From Sulfurimonas marina (lineage in GTDB: Bacteria; Campylobacterota; Campylobacteria; Campylobacterales; Sulfurimonadaceae), in NCBI RefSeq assembly GCF_014905095.1, contig NZ_CP041165.1, forward strand, positions 1-64,000: 64,000 nucleotides of DNA, written 5' to 3'. Of the stretch, positions 12,381 through 21,005 are shown one piece after another; within the stretch, counting starts at the first letter, position 1; each line of letters begins with the position of its first letter. The notes beneath the pieces are model-generated. The model ran no database searches. It saw nothing but the letters and a program-made list of their open reading frames with translations, and was not told where the DNA came from. Both the position numbers and the translations under genes were made by a program.

Positions 12381-12632
12381 ATGGATACTTTAATCTATCT
12401 AGGTCCACTTGTATTATTAGCAGTTCTTGCATTTAATTTCTATCAACATAATCATCCAAAATTAGCAATTTTAGCAATTTTAATAGGTATATACATCGTA
12501 TATTCTCACGAAACAGGTCATACTGCAACCGAATTTAGAGATGAAGTTATGAAGTCTGTTGAGGAAGAAGCCGATACTATCGCGAAAGACTACAGGTATG
12601 ATGGGGAAAAAATTACTAAGCCTTTGAAATAA
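12381..12632 (+). CDS. Small two-helix membrane protein
   Basis: An 83-residue protein with two hydrophobic segments (about residues 4-20 and 27-43) and an acidic, amphipathic C-terminal tail containing EFRDEVMKSVEEEADTIAKD. The RBS GAGGGGG is strong. The tail probably lies in the cytoplasm and may form a helix, but no family is recognised. It lies between typA and nrdB in a gap bounded by promoter-like and hairpin sequences. Function unknown. Confidence 0.65.
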   Translation: MDTLIYLGPLVLLAVLAFNFYQHNHPKLAILAILIGIYIVYSHETGHTATEFRDEVMKSVEEEADTIAKDYRYDGEKITKPLK

Positions 12633-12657
12633 AATTTATTTAAATGCAATTTCTATT

Positions 12658-12693
12658 TTATCTTGAAATATTAAAAGCGATATTTCGAGATAA
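12658..12693. promoter_or_regulatory. 14-bp stem hairpin between the small membrane protein gene and nrdB
   Basis: TTATCTTGAAATAT (12658-12671) pairs with ATATTTCGAGATAA (12680-12693) at 13 of 14 positions, around an 8-base loop. The sequence after it (TCTTCTCTTAT) is T-rich but not a clean T run. It could be a weak terminator of the upstream gene or an element of the nrdB control region. Confidence 0.45.
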
Positions 12694-12730
12694 TCTTCTC
12701 TTATAAATCCACAAATTTTTTCTTTTTTTA

Positions 12731-12772
12731 AAAGCTATATTTTAAACTTACAAAGCTATAATTTTAAACTTT
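12731..12772 (+). repeat. Tandem direct repeat upstream of nrdB
   Basis: AAAGCTATATTTTAAACTTA (12731-12750) is repeated as AAAGCTATAATTTTAAACTT plus T (12752-12772), differing by one inserted A and one T. The units are about two helical turns apart and end 21 bases before the nrdB ATG. They do not match the NrdR box as I know it. Paired binding sites for another regulator, or overlapping promoters, are possible. Confidence 0.55.
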
Positions 12773-12793
12773 ATAAAGTTGGAGTAGGTCATT

Positions 12794-13816
12794 ATGGACA
12801 GAAAAAAGATATATAATCCAGAATCAAAAGAGAATGTCAACGATAGAAAAATCTTTGGCGGTAATCCAACAGGAATTTTTGAGTTAAATAACATCAAATA
12901 TCAGTGGGCGTACAATCTTTGGGAGATGATGTTAAATAATACATGGTTCCCTAAAGAGGTAGATATGACTAAAGATGTGAATGATTACAAAAATCTTACA
13001 TCTTCGGAAAAAACTGCTTACGACAGAGCACTTTCACAGCTGATTTTTATGGATTCATTACAAACAAACAATCTTATTGATAACATCAACCCATATGTAA
13101 CATCACCGGAGATCAATCTTATTTTAGTGCGTCAATCTTTTGAAGAGGCACTGCATTCACAAAGTTATGCGGTTATGGTTGATTCGATCTCTACGAACTC
13201 TGTTGAGATCTACGAATTATGGCGTAGAGATATGATGTTAAAGCATAAAAATGATGCTATCGCAGGTGTATACCAAGAGCTTGCTAAAAATCCTAGTGAG
13301 ACAAACTTTGTAAAAGCGTGTTTTGCAAACCAGATCTTAGAGGGTATCTATTTTTACAGCGGTTTTACATATATCTATACACTTGCACGTTCAGGAAAAA
13401 TGTTAGGTTCAGCGCAAATGATCCGTTTCATCCAGCGTGATGAAGTTACACACCTGGTACTATTCCAAAATCTTATCAATACACTCAGAAAAGAGCGTCC
13501 TGACCTTTTCACTGATGCTTTAAAAGCAGAAGTTATTGAGATGTTTAAACAAGCGGTAGAGCTTGAAGTACAATGGGGACAGTATATTACTCAAGGACAG
13601 ATCTTAGGTCTTACGGATGCTATCGTTGAGCAGTATATTAAATATCTGGCTGATGATAGACTAACATCGGTTGGATTTGAAAAACTTTACAATGTTGAAA
13701 ATCCGATCAAATGGGTAAACGACTTTGCAAAATTTAACGATCAAAAAACAAACTTTTTTGAAGGTAATGTGACAAACTACTCTAAAGGTAGTTTGACATT
13801 TGACGACGACTTTTAA
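12794..13816 (+). CDS. nrdB: Class Ia ribonucleotide reductase, beta subunit (R2)
   Basis: Radical-generating subunit that partners NrdA for dNTP synthesis, 340 residues. All diiron ligands can be read: D87, E118, H121, E183, E217 and H220. The radical tyrosine is Y125 in HSQSYAVM. The first four sit at a constant offset of +3 from E. coli D84, E115, H118 and Y122, so the subunit should be a conventional tyrosyl-radical enzyme. The acidic C-terminus TFDDDF is the expected NrdA-docking tail. The nrdA partner is not in this window. A GGAG ribosome binding site precedes the ATG; the upstream tandem repeat may regulate it. Confidence 0.95.
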   Translation: MDRKKIYNPESKENVNDRKIFGGNPTGIFELNNIKYQWAYNLWEMMLNNTWFPKEVDMTKDVNDYKNLTSSEKTAYDRALSQLIFMDSLQTNNLIDNINPYVTSPEINLILVRQSFEEALHSQSYAVMVDSISTNSVEIYELWRRDMMLKHKNDAIAGVYQELAKNPSETNFVKACFANQILEGIYFYSGFTYIYTLARSGKMLGSAQMIRFIQRDEVTHLVLFQNLINTLRKERPDLFTDALKAEVIEMFKQAVELEVQWGQYITQGQILGLTDAIVEQYIKYLADDRLTSVGFEKLYNVENPIKWVNDFAKFNDQKTNFFEGNVTNYSKGSLTFDDDF

Positions 13817-13819
13817 AAA

Positions 13820-14545
13820 GTGAAAATAGAAAATCTCGTTACACTCTCACTAAAAACTACCTCTGATTATGAAAAGAATCTAGAGGAGTTTTTAACTACT
13901 ATTGACGGAGTTGAAGAAAACTCCCTCATAATAGCTCCAGAGGTTTGTCTAAGCGGTTTTGATTACGAAAATCTAGACAAATTGACAGAACTCTCATCAC
14001 ACTTTAGCACACTGATCCAAAAACACTCACAAAACAAGATTGTTATACTAACAATGTTAGAGCGTATAGATGGAAAAGTTTATAATATGGCTAAAGTTTT
14101 TGCGGATGGGAGTTTAGTTCATCAAAGGGCAAAAGCACGACTTTTTAAGCTTGGTGATGAGCATAAGTATATGCAAGAGGGTGATGATAACGATATAGAG
14201 ATCTTTGAGATCGCAGGGGTGAAGATCGCACTGCTTATTTGTTTTGAGCTTCGTTTTAAAGAACTCTGGCAAAAAACAGAGGGTGCCGACATTATAGTAA
14301 TCCCTGCTTGGTGGGGAAAATCTCGAAGCGAGCATTTTAGAGCACTGACACAAACGTTAGCGATTATCAATCAGTGTTATGTTTGTGCGAGTGATTCAGC
14401 TAATGATGAGTGCAGTGTTTTAAGCGGGATTATCACGCCGCAGGGAATAGAGAGTCGAAACGGGAATACACCTTGCTTAACGCAGGAGTATAAGAAAAAA
14501 GAGATCTCGGTTATGAGAAGATATTTGGATGTAGGGATAAAATAG
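13820..14545 (+). CDS. Carbon-nitrogen hydrolase (nitrilase superfamily)
   Basis: A 241-residue cytoplasmic amidase-like protein. The Glu-Lys-Cys catalytic triad is visible: Glu in IIAPEVCLSGF (near residue 41), Lys in QRAKARLFK (near 105) and Cys in ALLICFELRF (near 140). The substrate is unknown; relatives include Nit-type omega-amidases and deaminated-glutathione amidases. The start is GTG, only 3 bases after nrdB, with AAAAAG as a poor RBS, implying translation from the nrdB transcript. The next gene follows immediately, so nrdB, this gene and pcm appear to be one operon. Confidence 0.85.
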   Translation: MKIENLVTLSLKTTSDYEKNLEEFLTTIDGVEENSLIIAPEVCLSGFDYENLDKLTELSSHFSTLIQKHSQNKIVILTMLERIDGKVYNMAKVFADGSLVHQRAKARLFKLGDEHKYMQEGDDNDIEIFEIAGVKIALLICFELRFKELWQKTEGADIIVIPAWWGKSRSEHFRALTQTLAIINQCYVCASDSANDECSVLSGIITPQGIESRNGNTPCLTQEYKKKEISVMRRYLDVGIK

Positions 14546-15190
14546 TTGGATAGGATAAAAGCGACAAAAACGGCAAAGTTGGCTCAGGATTGTGAAGCAA
14601 AAATGGGTGGTTTAGATGAGTATGTGAAAAAAGCGATAGCATTAACGGACAGAGAGGCTTTTGTTCCAATGGGCTTTAGACATAATGCATATAAATTGGA
14701 TGCATTACCGATAGGTTCAAACCAGTATATAAGTTCACCTCTTACAGTTGCCAAGATGACTGAATATTTGATCCCAAGAGGAGCAGACAGAGTTTTAGAA
14801 GTTGGTTGTGGCAGCGGGTATCAAGCGGCTGTACTCTCTCATCTTTTCCGTGGAGTTTTTACGATTGAGAGAATTGAAAGTTTAATACTTGAAGCAAAAA
14901 AAAGATTTCGCGATCTTGGACTTAACAATATCCATACACGTACCGATGACGGACAAAACGGATGGATCCAGTATGCTCCGTACGATCGTATTCTTTTCTC
15001 AGCCACTGCAAAAGAGATTCCCGCAAAACTTTTTGATCAGCTTGCAGATGAGGGGATCTTAGTAGCTCCTATAGAGCAAGCAGACGGTAAACAGGTCATT
15101 ACCCGTTTTATGAAAAGGGGAGATCGCATCATCGAAGAGGAGCTTGAAGATTGTGATTTTGTACCTATTTTGGATGGTGTTGTAAAATAG
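14546..15190 (+). CDS. pcm: Protein-L-isoaspartate O-methyltransferase
   Basis: S-adenosylmethionine-dependent repair enzyme that methylates isoaspartyl residues in damaged proteins. It has 214 residues, the family's usual length. The motifs are REAFVPMGF, the Ser-containing substrate loop SNQYISSPLTVAKM, the SAM-binding VLEVGCGSGYQAAVLS and the later IQYAPYDRILFSATAKEIP. The start is TTG directly abutting the previous stop codon (TAG TTG), so translation is likely coupled to the upstream amidase gene. Confidence 0.9.
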   Translation: MDRIKATKTAKLAQDCEAKMGGLDEYVKKAIALTDREAFVPMGFRHNAYKLDALPIGSNQYISSPLTVAKMTEYLIPRGADRVLEVGCGSGYQAAVLSHLFRGVFTIERIESLILEAKKRFRDLGLNNIHTRTDDGQNGWIQYAPYDRILFSATAKEIPAKLFDQLADEGILVAPIEQADGKQVITRFMKRGDRIIEEELEDCDFVPILDGVVK

Positions 15191-15225
15191 ATCTAAAGAA
15201 ATTTGGATTATAAGAAGGAAGCATT

Positions 15226-16833
15226 TTGCCTAAAGAGCATACTTTTGATCAAGAGATTTATGAAATATTTTTGGATCAGCTTGAAGATGAATCTGTAGAG
15301 ATCCAAAATTGTCTTGATTCACTTGAAAAGAATCAAGAATATAAAGATTGTATCAATAAGCTTTTTAGAATTTTTCATAGTCTTAAAGCCAACAGCGGCT
15401 ATTTTCATTTTTATGAACTTGAAAAATTAGCTGCAAAAGTTGAAAGCGTTTTAAATGCGTTAAGAGAGAGTGTACCTCCACTTTCAAAAAATGTGCACGA
15501 TTGGCTAAAAAATGTTTTTACTCAGTACTTTAAATGGATTGAAGAGTTACAAAGTGGTGCAAAAGAACTGAGTAAAATCAAGCAGAATCTTCTGAATGAA
15601 GTGCATATTTGTGAAGCGGTTGAGAATGATCCTTTATCACTTTTAAAGAAGTATAAACTTTACTATTTTCATGATAAAAAACAAGTTTCTGATAAGCTGA
15701 TATCTTTTTTAGAACGTTATACGAGAGAAGTGGTTCTCTGTGATGATTTAGAACAGTTTCGCGAACTTATCCAAGAAAAGCCTGGGGAACTTTGTATTAT
15801 AGATACCAAAAATAAATCTATTCAGGCACTTAGAATTTTATATAAGTATGCACCTAGAACAGCTTTAATTGTTTTATTGAATAAAACAGATACCACTACC
15901 CGTAAAAAATTGATGATTCAAGGGGTACATCATCTGATTACTTACCCTATCCGTCCCGATGAATTAAAACGTGAATTGATTACTGTAACAGAGTCTCATT
16001 TTGGTGAGAGAAAGTTTGTGATTGCTAACAAAGAGATTGAAAACTTTGTTTTGGGTTTACAAGCATTTCCAAATTCCATTCGTAATATACAGAGTATTTG
16101 TAATAGTGATGAAGCTTCAATCAAAGATCTGATACAAGCGGTTAAACAAGATCCTGTCATTGCCGGTATTGTTATGCAGGAAGTAAAGAATCCTCTTTAT
16201 AATTTACCCGAAATTAAAACGATAGATAAAGCGGTTTCATTACTTGGAAAGAAATATCTTAATGCTATTGTTTTAAAGCAGCTACATAAAAACTTTGACT
16301 TTAGTGATTTAGAGGTGTATAAGATCTCATACAAACAGTTTTCGGATGTAGCTACAAAGCGTTATCTTTTGATGTTGAAATGGTATTCGAAAGTTTCCAT
16401 ATCGGCCTTAGCAACTCTATCAACAGCTGCTATTCTTGGGAATTTAGGACAGTTATTGATAGCAAAAGAGCTGAAAAAAAATAAAAAGGATGGTGTATTT
16501 AAAATATTTTTAGAGCACTCTCCTATTGAATATGCAGAACAAAAAGTGATACATACCACAACGGCAAGGGTAAGCAGTAATATTCTGAGTTTTTGGAATC
16601 TTGACAGGGATATTGTAGATTCAGTACGATTCAGTGATAATCCACAACATGCCCCTGTTGAAGTATACGATCTGGCACTCGCGAACCATGTAGTTTTTTA
16701 TCTTATAGGACTTGATGGAAAAATAAATCCTACAATTCCTAAAAAAATGGAACAACTTCTTGTTAAGCAAGGGCTTAATGTAGAAACACTCCAAAATGCC
16801 CTTAACTCCGTGATCGAACTTTCACAAGGATAA
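15226..16833 (+). CDS. Hpt - receiver-like - HDOD signalling protein
   Basis: A 535-residue cytoplasmic protein with three regions. Residues 1-130 form a histidine phosphotransfer domain with the active site H51 in IFHSLKANSGYF. Residues 145-260 look like a receiver domain: D193 in LCIID fits the phosphoacceptor, but the conserved Lys before the final Pro is Y240 (ITYPI), so it is partly degenerate. Residues 265-480 match an HDOD domain. The start is TTG behind a strong AAGGAAG. Hpt plus HDOD in one chain suggests a link between a phosphorelay and HDOD output, but the partner is unknown. Confidence 0.75.
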   Translation: MPKEHTFDQEIYEIFLDQLEDESVEIQNCLDSLEKNQEYKDCINKLFRIFHSLKANSGYFHFYELEKLAAKVESVLNALRESVPPLSKNVHDWLKNVFTQYFKWIEELQSGAKELSKIKQNLLNEVHICEAVENDPLSLLKKYKLYYFHDKKQVSDKLISFLERYTREVVLCDDLEQFRELIQEKPGELCIIDTKNKSIQALRILYKYAPRTALIVLLNKTDTTTRKKLMIQGVHHLITYPIRPDELKRELITVTESHFGERKFVIANKEIENFVLGLQAFPNSIRNIQSICNSDEASIKDLIQAVKQDPVIAGIVMQEVKNPLYNLPEIKTIDKAVSLLGKKYLNAIVLKQLHKNFDFSDLEVYKISYKQFSDVATKRYLLMLKWYSKVSISALATLSTAAILGNLGQLLIAKELKKNKKDGVFKIFLEHSPIEYAEQKVIHTTTARVSSNILSFWNLDRDIVDSVRFSDNPQHAPVEVYDLALANHVVFYLIGLDGKINPTIPKKMEQLLVKQGLNVETLQNALNSVIELSQG

Positions 16834-16883
16834 ATAAGCTTTTTTATAGTAAAATAAATTATTCATGTTATAGGATACGAGAG

Positions 16884-17717
16884 ATGGAAGAGATTTACGG
16901 CATAAGATACACAAAACCTGAGGTAGTACTGCTGCAAGATACAGGTATAGGTGTTGCAGAAACAGCTGCACGTACATGTTATGATAGCTTTGAAAACAGT
17001 GAAAATGATGTTATTAAATCTATCCGTAACATTTTGCCCGATGAATCTATGACGAGTGAATTAAACAGCATAGATGAATCGCAACTCTTAGACGATCTTG
17101 CGTGGACTTATTTTCACCACTCTATCTTAGAACATGCAAACCTTTCATACTTGGTAAGAGGGACGAGTCGTGGTGTTCTGCAGGAGCATGCACGTCACAG
17201 ACTTCAAGCAATCAGTGTGAGAAGTACACGCTACACTATGAGTAGTATTATCAATGCATTTGTAGCCTCTCTGCAAGGTGGCGGCAAAGAGTTTTTTATA
17301 CAAAAAATACTCTCTTTCGATATGTTTGTAACAGCAGATGAAGATTATAACGCTTTAGAGATCTCGGGAATGTATGAGAAGCTTCTATATCAATCAAAAA
17401 AAGTGGAAGATTTTTATGCTATTTCGGTTGCTAAAAGCTCTTTAGGCTATTTAGAGGAGTTTGCAGGTGATTCACAGAAGCTTTATGAAGCACTCGAAGC
17501 TGGAAAGAAAAAGCGTAATGTGGGTGATGCATTTAAGCATATCATCTCAGACAACGTAAAAGTAGATATGGTAGTTACGTTCAATCTTAGAAGTTTAAAA
17601 AACTATTTTGCTCTAAGAGACAGCGGTGCTGCATATTTTCAGATCAGATGGCTGGCTGAGGCGATGAAGGCTGCTACTCCAAAGAAATATCTTGATCTTA
17701 TCGTAAAAAACAAATAG
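16884..17717 (+). CDS. thyX: FAD-dependent thymidylate synthase ThyX
   Basis: Makes dTMP from dUMP using methylenetetrahydrofolate and FAD/NADPH, replacing ThyA. The 277-residue protein carries the ThyX signature RHRX7S as R104-H105-R106 to S114. It also has the preceding LEHANLSYLVRGTSR and EHARH elements and the C-terminal NLRSLKNYFALRDSGAAYFQIRWL-type region that binds dUMP and flavin. An AGGATACGAGAG Shine-Dalgarno region precedes the ATG. ThyX use is typical of Campylobacterota. A small lipoprotein gene follows after 8 bases. Confidence 0.96.
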   Translation: MEEIYGIRYTKPEVVLLQDTGIGVAETAARTCYDSFENSENDVIKSIRNILPDESMTSELNSIDESQLLDDLAWTYFHHSILEHANLSYLVRGTSRGVLQEHARHRLQAISVRSTRYTMSSIINAFVASLQGGGKEFFIQKILSFDMFVTADEDYNALEISGMYEKLLYQSKKVEDFYAISVAKSSLGYLEEFAGDSQKLYEALEAGKKKRNVGDAFKHIISDNVKVDMVVTFNLRSLKNYFALRDSGAAYFQIRWLAEAMKAATPKKYLDLIVKNK

Positions 17718-17725
17718 GAATATAT

Positions 17726-17944
17726 ATGTATAAATTACTCATTCTCTCGTTGCTGGTTTTTAGTGGATGTTCCCATTTTAGAATAACAGGCACTATGTGT
17801 GATAATATCAATACTCAAGGGGGCGAAATGCCTGAAGAGTGTAGAGCGTACGATGAAAAGAAAGCTGACAAGGCTTTCAATAAAGTTACAGAAGATAAAA
17901 AAGTATCAAACAAAGATCTAGAGTTTGATAAAGAAGAGGAGTAA
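17726..17944 (+). CDS. Small lipoprotein
   Basis: A 72-residue protein with an N-terminal signal and lipobox, VFSGC, giving a lipidated Cys15. Mature residues are polar and rich in Asp, Glu and Lys, with two further cysteines in the GTMCDNINTQGGEMPEEC segment. No domain is recognised. It starts 8 bases after thyX and ends 2 bases before the PhnA-like gene, so the three are probably co-transcribed. The lysine/glutamate tail is probably disordered in the periplasm. Confidence 0.7.
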   Translation: MYKLLILSLLVFSGCSHFRITGTMCDNINTQGGEMPEECRAYDEKKADKAFNKVTEDKKVSNKDLEFDKEEE

Positions 17945-17946
17945 AA

Positions 17947-18477
17947 ATGGCAAGAAGTGAAGTATGTGAATTATGTGGAAGTGCTGAAGGTGTAGAGTTA
18001 ATCGAACTACCGGTAAGTGACGGGAGTGAAGAGCAAAGCATCTATGTATGTTCTACATGTAAATCTCAAATTGAGAGCGGTGAGCTTGATGAGACACATT
18101 TTAACTGTCTAAACGACTCTATGTGGAGTGAAACACCGGCAGTAAAAGTGATGAGCTACATCCTACTAAACAAACTTGGTCGTCAAGATATGGTAGATAT
18201 GATGTATCTTGAAGAGGATGAACTAAAATTAGCTGAACAAGCGATTAATGCAGAAGCTAACAAACTTGTTTACAAAGATTGTAACGGTGTTGAACTTCAT
18301 GCGGGTGACAGCATTGTGATTATGAAAGATTTAGAGGTTAAAGGTGCTGGATTTACTGCAAAACGCGGTACTACGGTTACTAGAATTTCACTTGCTCCAA
18401 ACGATCCGACACATATCGAAGGTCGTGTAAACGGAACAAAAATCTTCTTAAAAACAGAGTTTATTAAAAAAGCGTAG
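17947..18477 (+). CDS. PhnA family zinc-ribbon protein
   Basis: A 176-residue cytoplasmic protein. An N-terminal zinc ribbon has CELC and CSTC pairs about 27 residues apart. The C-terminal PhnA domain (about residues 105-176) includes KDCNGVELHAGDSIVIMKDLEVKG and the ending KTEFIKKA. Despite the historic name alkylphosphonate uptake protein, the family has no proven phosphonate role here and no phosphonate genes are near. It is preceded by a close RBS (AAGAAGAGGAGTAAA) that overlaps the previous stop codon. Confidence 0.85.
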   Translation: MARSEVCELCGSAEGVELIELPVSDGSEEQSIYVCSTCKSQIESGELDETHFNCLNDSMWSETPAVKVMSYILLNKLGRQDMVDMMYLEEDELKLAEQAINAEANKLVYKDCNGVELHAGDSIVIMKDLEVKGAGFTAKRGTTVTRISLAPNDPTHIEGRVNGTKIFLKTEFIKKA

Positions 18478-18559
18478 TTTTTACTCTTGCCGTTAGGCAA
18501 AGCTTTAGTGAAAGGAATTTTTGCAGAAGCTTGCTTTTGTAAAAAGGAGACATATAGCA

Positions 18560-19627
18560 ATGAAGCTTACAGACAGATTTTATAAGATCGACAAAGATTT
18601 TAGAAATCCCTATGCAAGAGACAGAGATAGGATTATCCACTCTGGCTCTTTTAGAAAACTTGAATACAAAACGCAGGTCTTTTTAAATCACGAGGGTGAT
18701 TTTTTTAGAACGCGCCTTACACACTCAATCGAGGTCTCACAAATAGCTCGATCAATCACCTCAGAACTCGGTCTCAATGAATCTTTGGCAGAAGCTATAG
18801 CACTGGCTCACGATCTCGGTCATACCCCTTTTGGTCACATCGGCGGCGATACTTTAGATGAGTGTTTAAAAGCTGACGGTTTTAAAAATGGGTTTGAGCA
18901 CAATTTCCAAAGTTTTCGCGTTGTTACCAAGCTGGAGAAACGTTATAGATCTTTTGACGGGCTTAACCTTACCTTTGCAACTTTAGAGGGGATTTTAAAA
19001 CACTCTTACCCTTATAGAAAATCATTTATCCCTCCAGTAGTAGATGAGTATTTTGATCTTGAACGTCATCCGACATATGAGGCGATGATCGTTGATCGTG
19101 CCGATGAGATCGCTTACATTAGTCACGATATTGATGATGGAGTTCATTCCGGATTGATTACGTTTGAAGATCTCAAAGAGAGTGAGCTGGTATGTGAGAT
19201 TTTGGATAAAGTTGCTTCAGAGGGTGTTGGCAGTGAAAATGACGAGATGTTCCGTTACCGTTTCAGCTCCCATATGATCAATCACTTAGTTTATTCGTTG
19301 TTGGAGTACTCAGAAAAAAGAGTAGAGGACAAAGAGGAGTTTCCTATCGGTTACGATAAGGAGCTTGAGACTAAAATCAAGAAGCTGAAAAAACTCCTTT
19401 TTACTAAAATGTACCAGCATAAAAATATAGTTCGAAAGATGTATGCAGGTGCTCAGGCGATTAAAGGGCTCTATAAAGGTTTAATGGAAGAGGAAAAGAT
19501 GCTTCCGGAATTTCACTACAAACAGCTTGAACAAAGAGATAAACATAGAGTTATAGCCGACTATATTGCAAGTATGAGTGACCGTTACGCACTTAACTTT
19601 TATAATGAGATGTACGGGAAAATTTAA
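18560..19627 (+). CDS. dgt: dGTPase-like HD-domain deoxynucleotide triphosphohydrolase
   Basis: Predicted to hydrolyse dNTPs to deoxynucleosides and triphosphate. The protein is 355 residues from the ATG at 18560, which I prefer because AAAAAGGAGA lies 9 bases before it. An in-frame upstream start at 18521 would add 13 residues that do not resemble the family. Motifs are NPYARDRDRIIHSGSFRKL at the N-terminus, the first metal His in RLTHSIEVSQIAR, HD in AHDLGHTPFGHIGG, and a later Asp in DEIAYISHDIDDG. It is close to the shorter bacterial dGTPase-like group rather than E. coli Dgt. Confidence 0.88.
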   Translation: MKLTDRFYKIDKDFRNPYARDRDRIIHSGSFRKLEYKTQVFLNHEGDFFRTRLTHSIEVSQIARSITSELGLNESLAEAIALAHDLGHTPFGHIGGDTLDECLKADGFKNGFEHNFQSFRVVTKLEKRYRSFDGLNLTFATLEGILKHSYPYRKSFIPPVVDEYFDLERHPTYEAMIVDRADEIAYISHDIDDGVHSGLITFEDLKESELVCEILDKVASEGVGSENDEMFRYRFSSHMINHLVYSLLEYSEKRVEDKEEFPIGYDKELETKIKKLKKLLFTKMYQHKNIVRKMYAGAQAIKGLYKGLMEEEKMLPEFHYKQLEQRDKHRVIADYIASMSDRYALNFYNEMYGKI

Positions 19628-19642
19628 CAAGAAAGTGATTGT

Positions 19643-20008
19643 ATGGAAGAGTTGTCATTAAAAACTAAAAAACAGATTGTACTATCTAGAGTAATATATG
19701 ATTATATCATCAATGGCTTGGCAGATGCACTTGAGAGTTTATCAGAGCAGGAGATGCAGCTTTTAGTGATGAGAATTAATATTCAGGCGATTGCACATGC
19801 CATCGACATTGCCAACGAAGAAGAGATCAGAGATTTTAATTACTGTTTCGATCAGTTGGGTGTAAAGTTTGAGACTCCAGTACCATTATCTCAGGTTGAG
19901 TTTTCACCGACATTTGTTGATGCTCATATAGATGACATACGTTCTGAACTTGGTTCTGAATTTGAGGATATGGTGACATATTTACAAAAGATGGAAACGA
20001 CGATTTAG
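19643..20008 (+). CDS. Conserved hypothetical helical protein
   Basis: A 121-residue acidic, largely helical soluble protein starting MEELSLKTKKQIVL. No catalytic or binding motif is recognised. The RBS is weak (AGAAAGTGA). It follows the dGTPase-like gene by 15 bases and is followed after 1 base by another small gene, so the three are likely co-transcribed. Function unknown. Confidence 0.6.
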   Translation: MEELSLKTKKQIVLSRVIYDYIINGLADALESLSEQEMQLLVMRINIQAIAHAIDIANEEEIRDFNYCFDQLGVKFETPVPLSQVEFSPTFVDAHIDDIRSELGSEFEDMVTYLQKMETTI

Positions 20009-20009
20009 A

Positions 20010-20222
20010 ATGTTTATAGAGTATGAAATAGCTAAGAAAAATGGAGCTCAAGACTTAGATAATTACTACGAATATAAGGGTGTTGATTATCTTATTTTAT
20101 CTACAAATGCAAAACTTCAAATAAATGATGAATGGGTAGATGCTGTTTTGTATACAAATTCAAGTAATATCTATTTTATGAGAGAGAAAACTGAGTTTTT
20201 TACAAAGTTTACTAAAAAATAA
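20010..20222 (+). CDS. Hypothetical small protein
   Basis: A 70-residue soluble protein beginning MFIEYEIAKKNG and ending in basic residues. No motif is recognised and there is no signal peptide. It starts one base after the stop of the previous gene, suggesting coupled translation, and its 3' end overlaps by 11 bases the convergent outer-membrane protein gene. A compact beta-rich fold is plausible from alternating hydrophobic residues (VDYLILSTNAKLQI) but this is only inference. Confidence 0.55.
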   Translation: MFIEYEIAKKNGAQDLDNYYEYKGVDYLILSTNAKLQINDEWVDAVLYTNSSNIYFMREKTEFFTKFTKK

Positions 20223-21000
20223 ATACTACACTTCCTCGTAAACCAAATCCTTTAGCAGAGTTATCCGTTGTTTTATACCAGTATTTTGGCACTAAAGAGA
20301 AGCTTAGTGTTTGTCCATTTATTTGTGTCACTTTAGAGATAAAAGCTGAACTAACACCTGTATCCTCTTCATTTTTAAGATCAAAAGTGTGCTCGAGCTG
20401 TACTCCGAGAGTCCATCCTCCAGGGATGTTTTTTGAAACTACAGGATTAACAAAAGCCGAAGAGATATCTGTACGGTTTTTATCCCCTGCAAAAGATTTG
20501 ATGTAGTTTGCAAGGAGGACCAAGTTGTATGATCCCTCTTGTTGTATCAAAACAGCAGATGGTCCAACACCCCATTTTTCTCCACCTAAAAGTTCATCTG
20601 TAGCTGTTGGTAAAAGAAATACAGGCCCTACACCCCAGATAAGCCCACCATTACTTTTGTTTGGTGAGAGGAAGAATGTTTGTACAGTATCTCCAAGACC
20701 GCTTTGAGAACCTGAAACCACATCTTTTTGATCCATTACGGAAAATATAGTCCTTGAGATCAGATTCCAGTCATCACTCAATTCAAAAGGGAGTACTGGC
20801 TGAATGTTCAGTGTGGTTCGCACCCCTTTTTCGTTTGGACCGATATTTCGATCGTAATTAAATTGAAAGGGTATACTGATGAGTGAAGCGACAGGGTTGG
20901 CAAGCTTTTTGGCAAGATCATCAGAGCTATGTTCGGCAAAAGCAGCCATAGGCAAGCTCACGCTTAAAATCAAAGAGCTGATATATTTTTTTAACCCCAC
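20212..21000 (-). CDS. Putative outer-membrane beta-barrel (transporter-like) protein
   Basis: A 262-residue protein with a signal peptide cleaved near AAFAEH (residue 22) and a C-terminal Phe typical of outer-membrane barrels. Repeated alternating strands such as WNLISRTIFSVMD and GQTLSFSLVPKYWY support a barrel. It resembles the widespread transporter / neuromedin U-like family, whose substrates are unknown. It lies 5 bases after the Ntn amidase gene on the same strand, so the two probably form an operon and may act together in the envelope. Confidence 0.7.
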   Translation of the reverse strand: MGLKKYISSLILSVSLPMAAFAEHSSDDLAKKLANPVASLISIPFQFNYDRNIGPNEKGVRTTLNIQPVLPFELSDDWNLISRTIFSVMDQKDVVSGSQSGLGDTVQTFFLSPNKSNGGLIWGVGPVFLLPTATDELLGGEKWGVGPSAVLIQQEGSYNLVLLANYIKSFAGDKNRTDISSAFVNPVVSKNIPGGWTLGVQLEHTFDLKNEEDTGVSSAFISKVTQINGQTLSFSLVPKYWYKTTDNSAKGFGLRGSVVFIF

Positions 21001-21005
21001 AGTAA

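Noticed and set aside
18497-18536. Hairpin remnant in the gap before the dGTPase-like gene
   Set aside because: The match needs a bulge and only 8 bp pair; chance is likely in AT-rich DNA.
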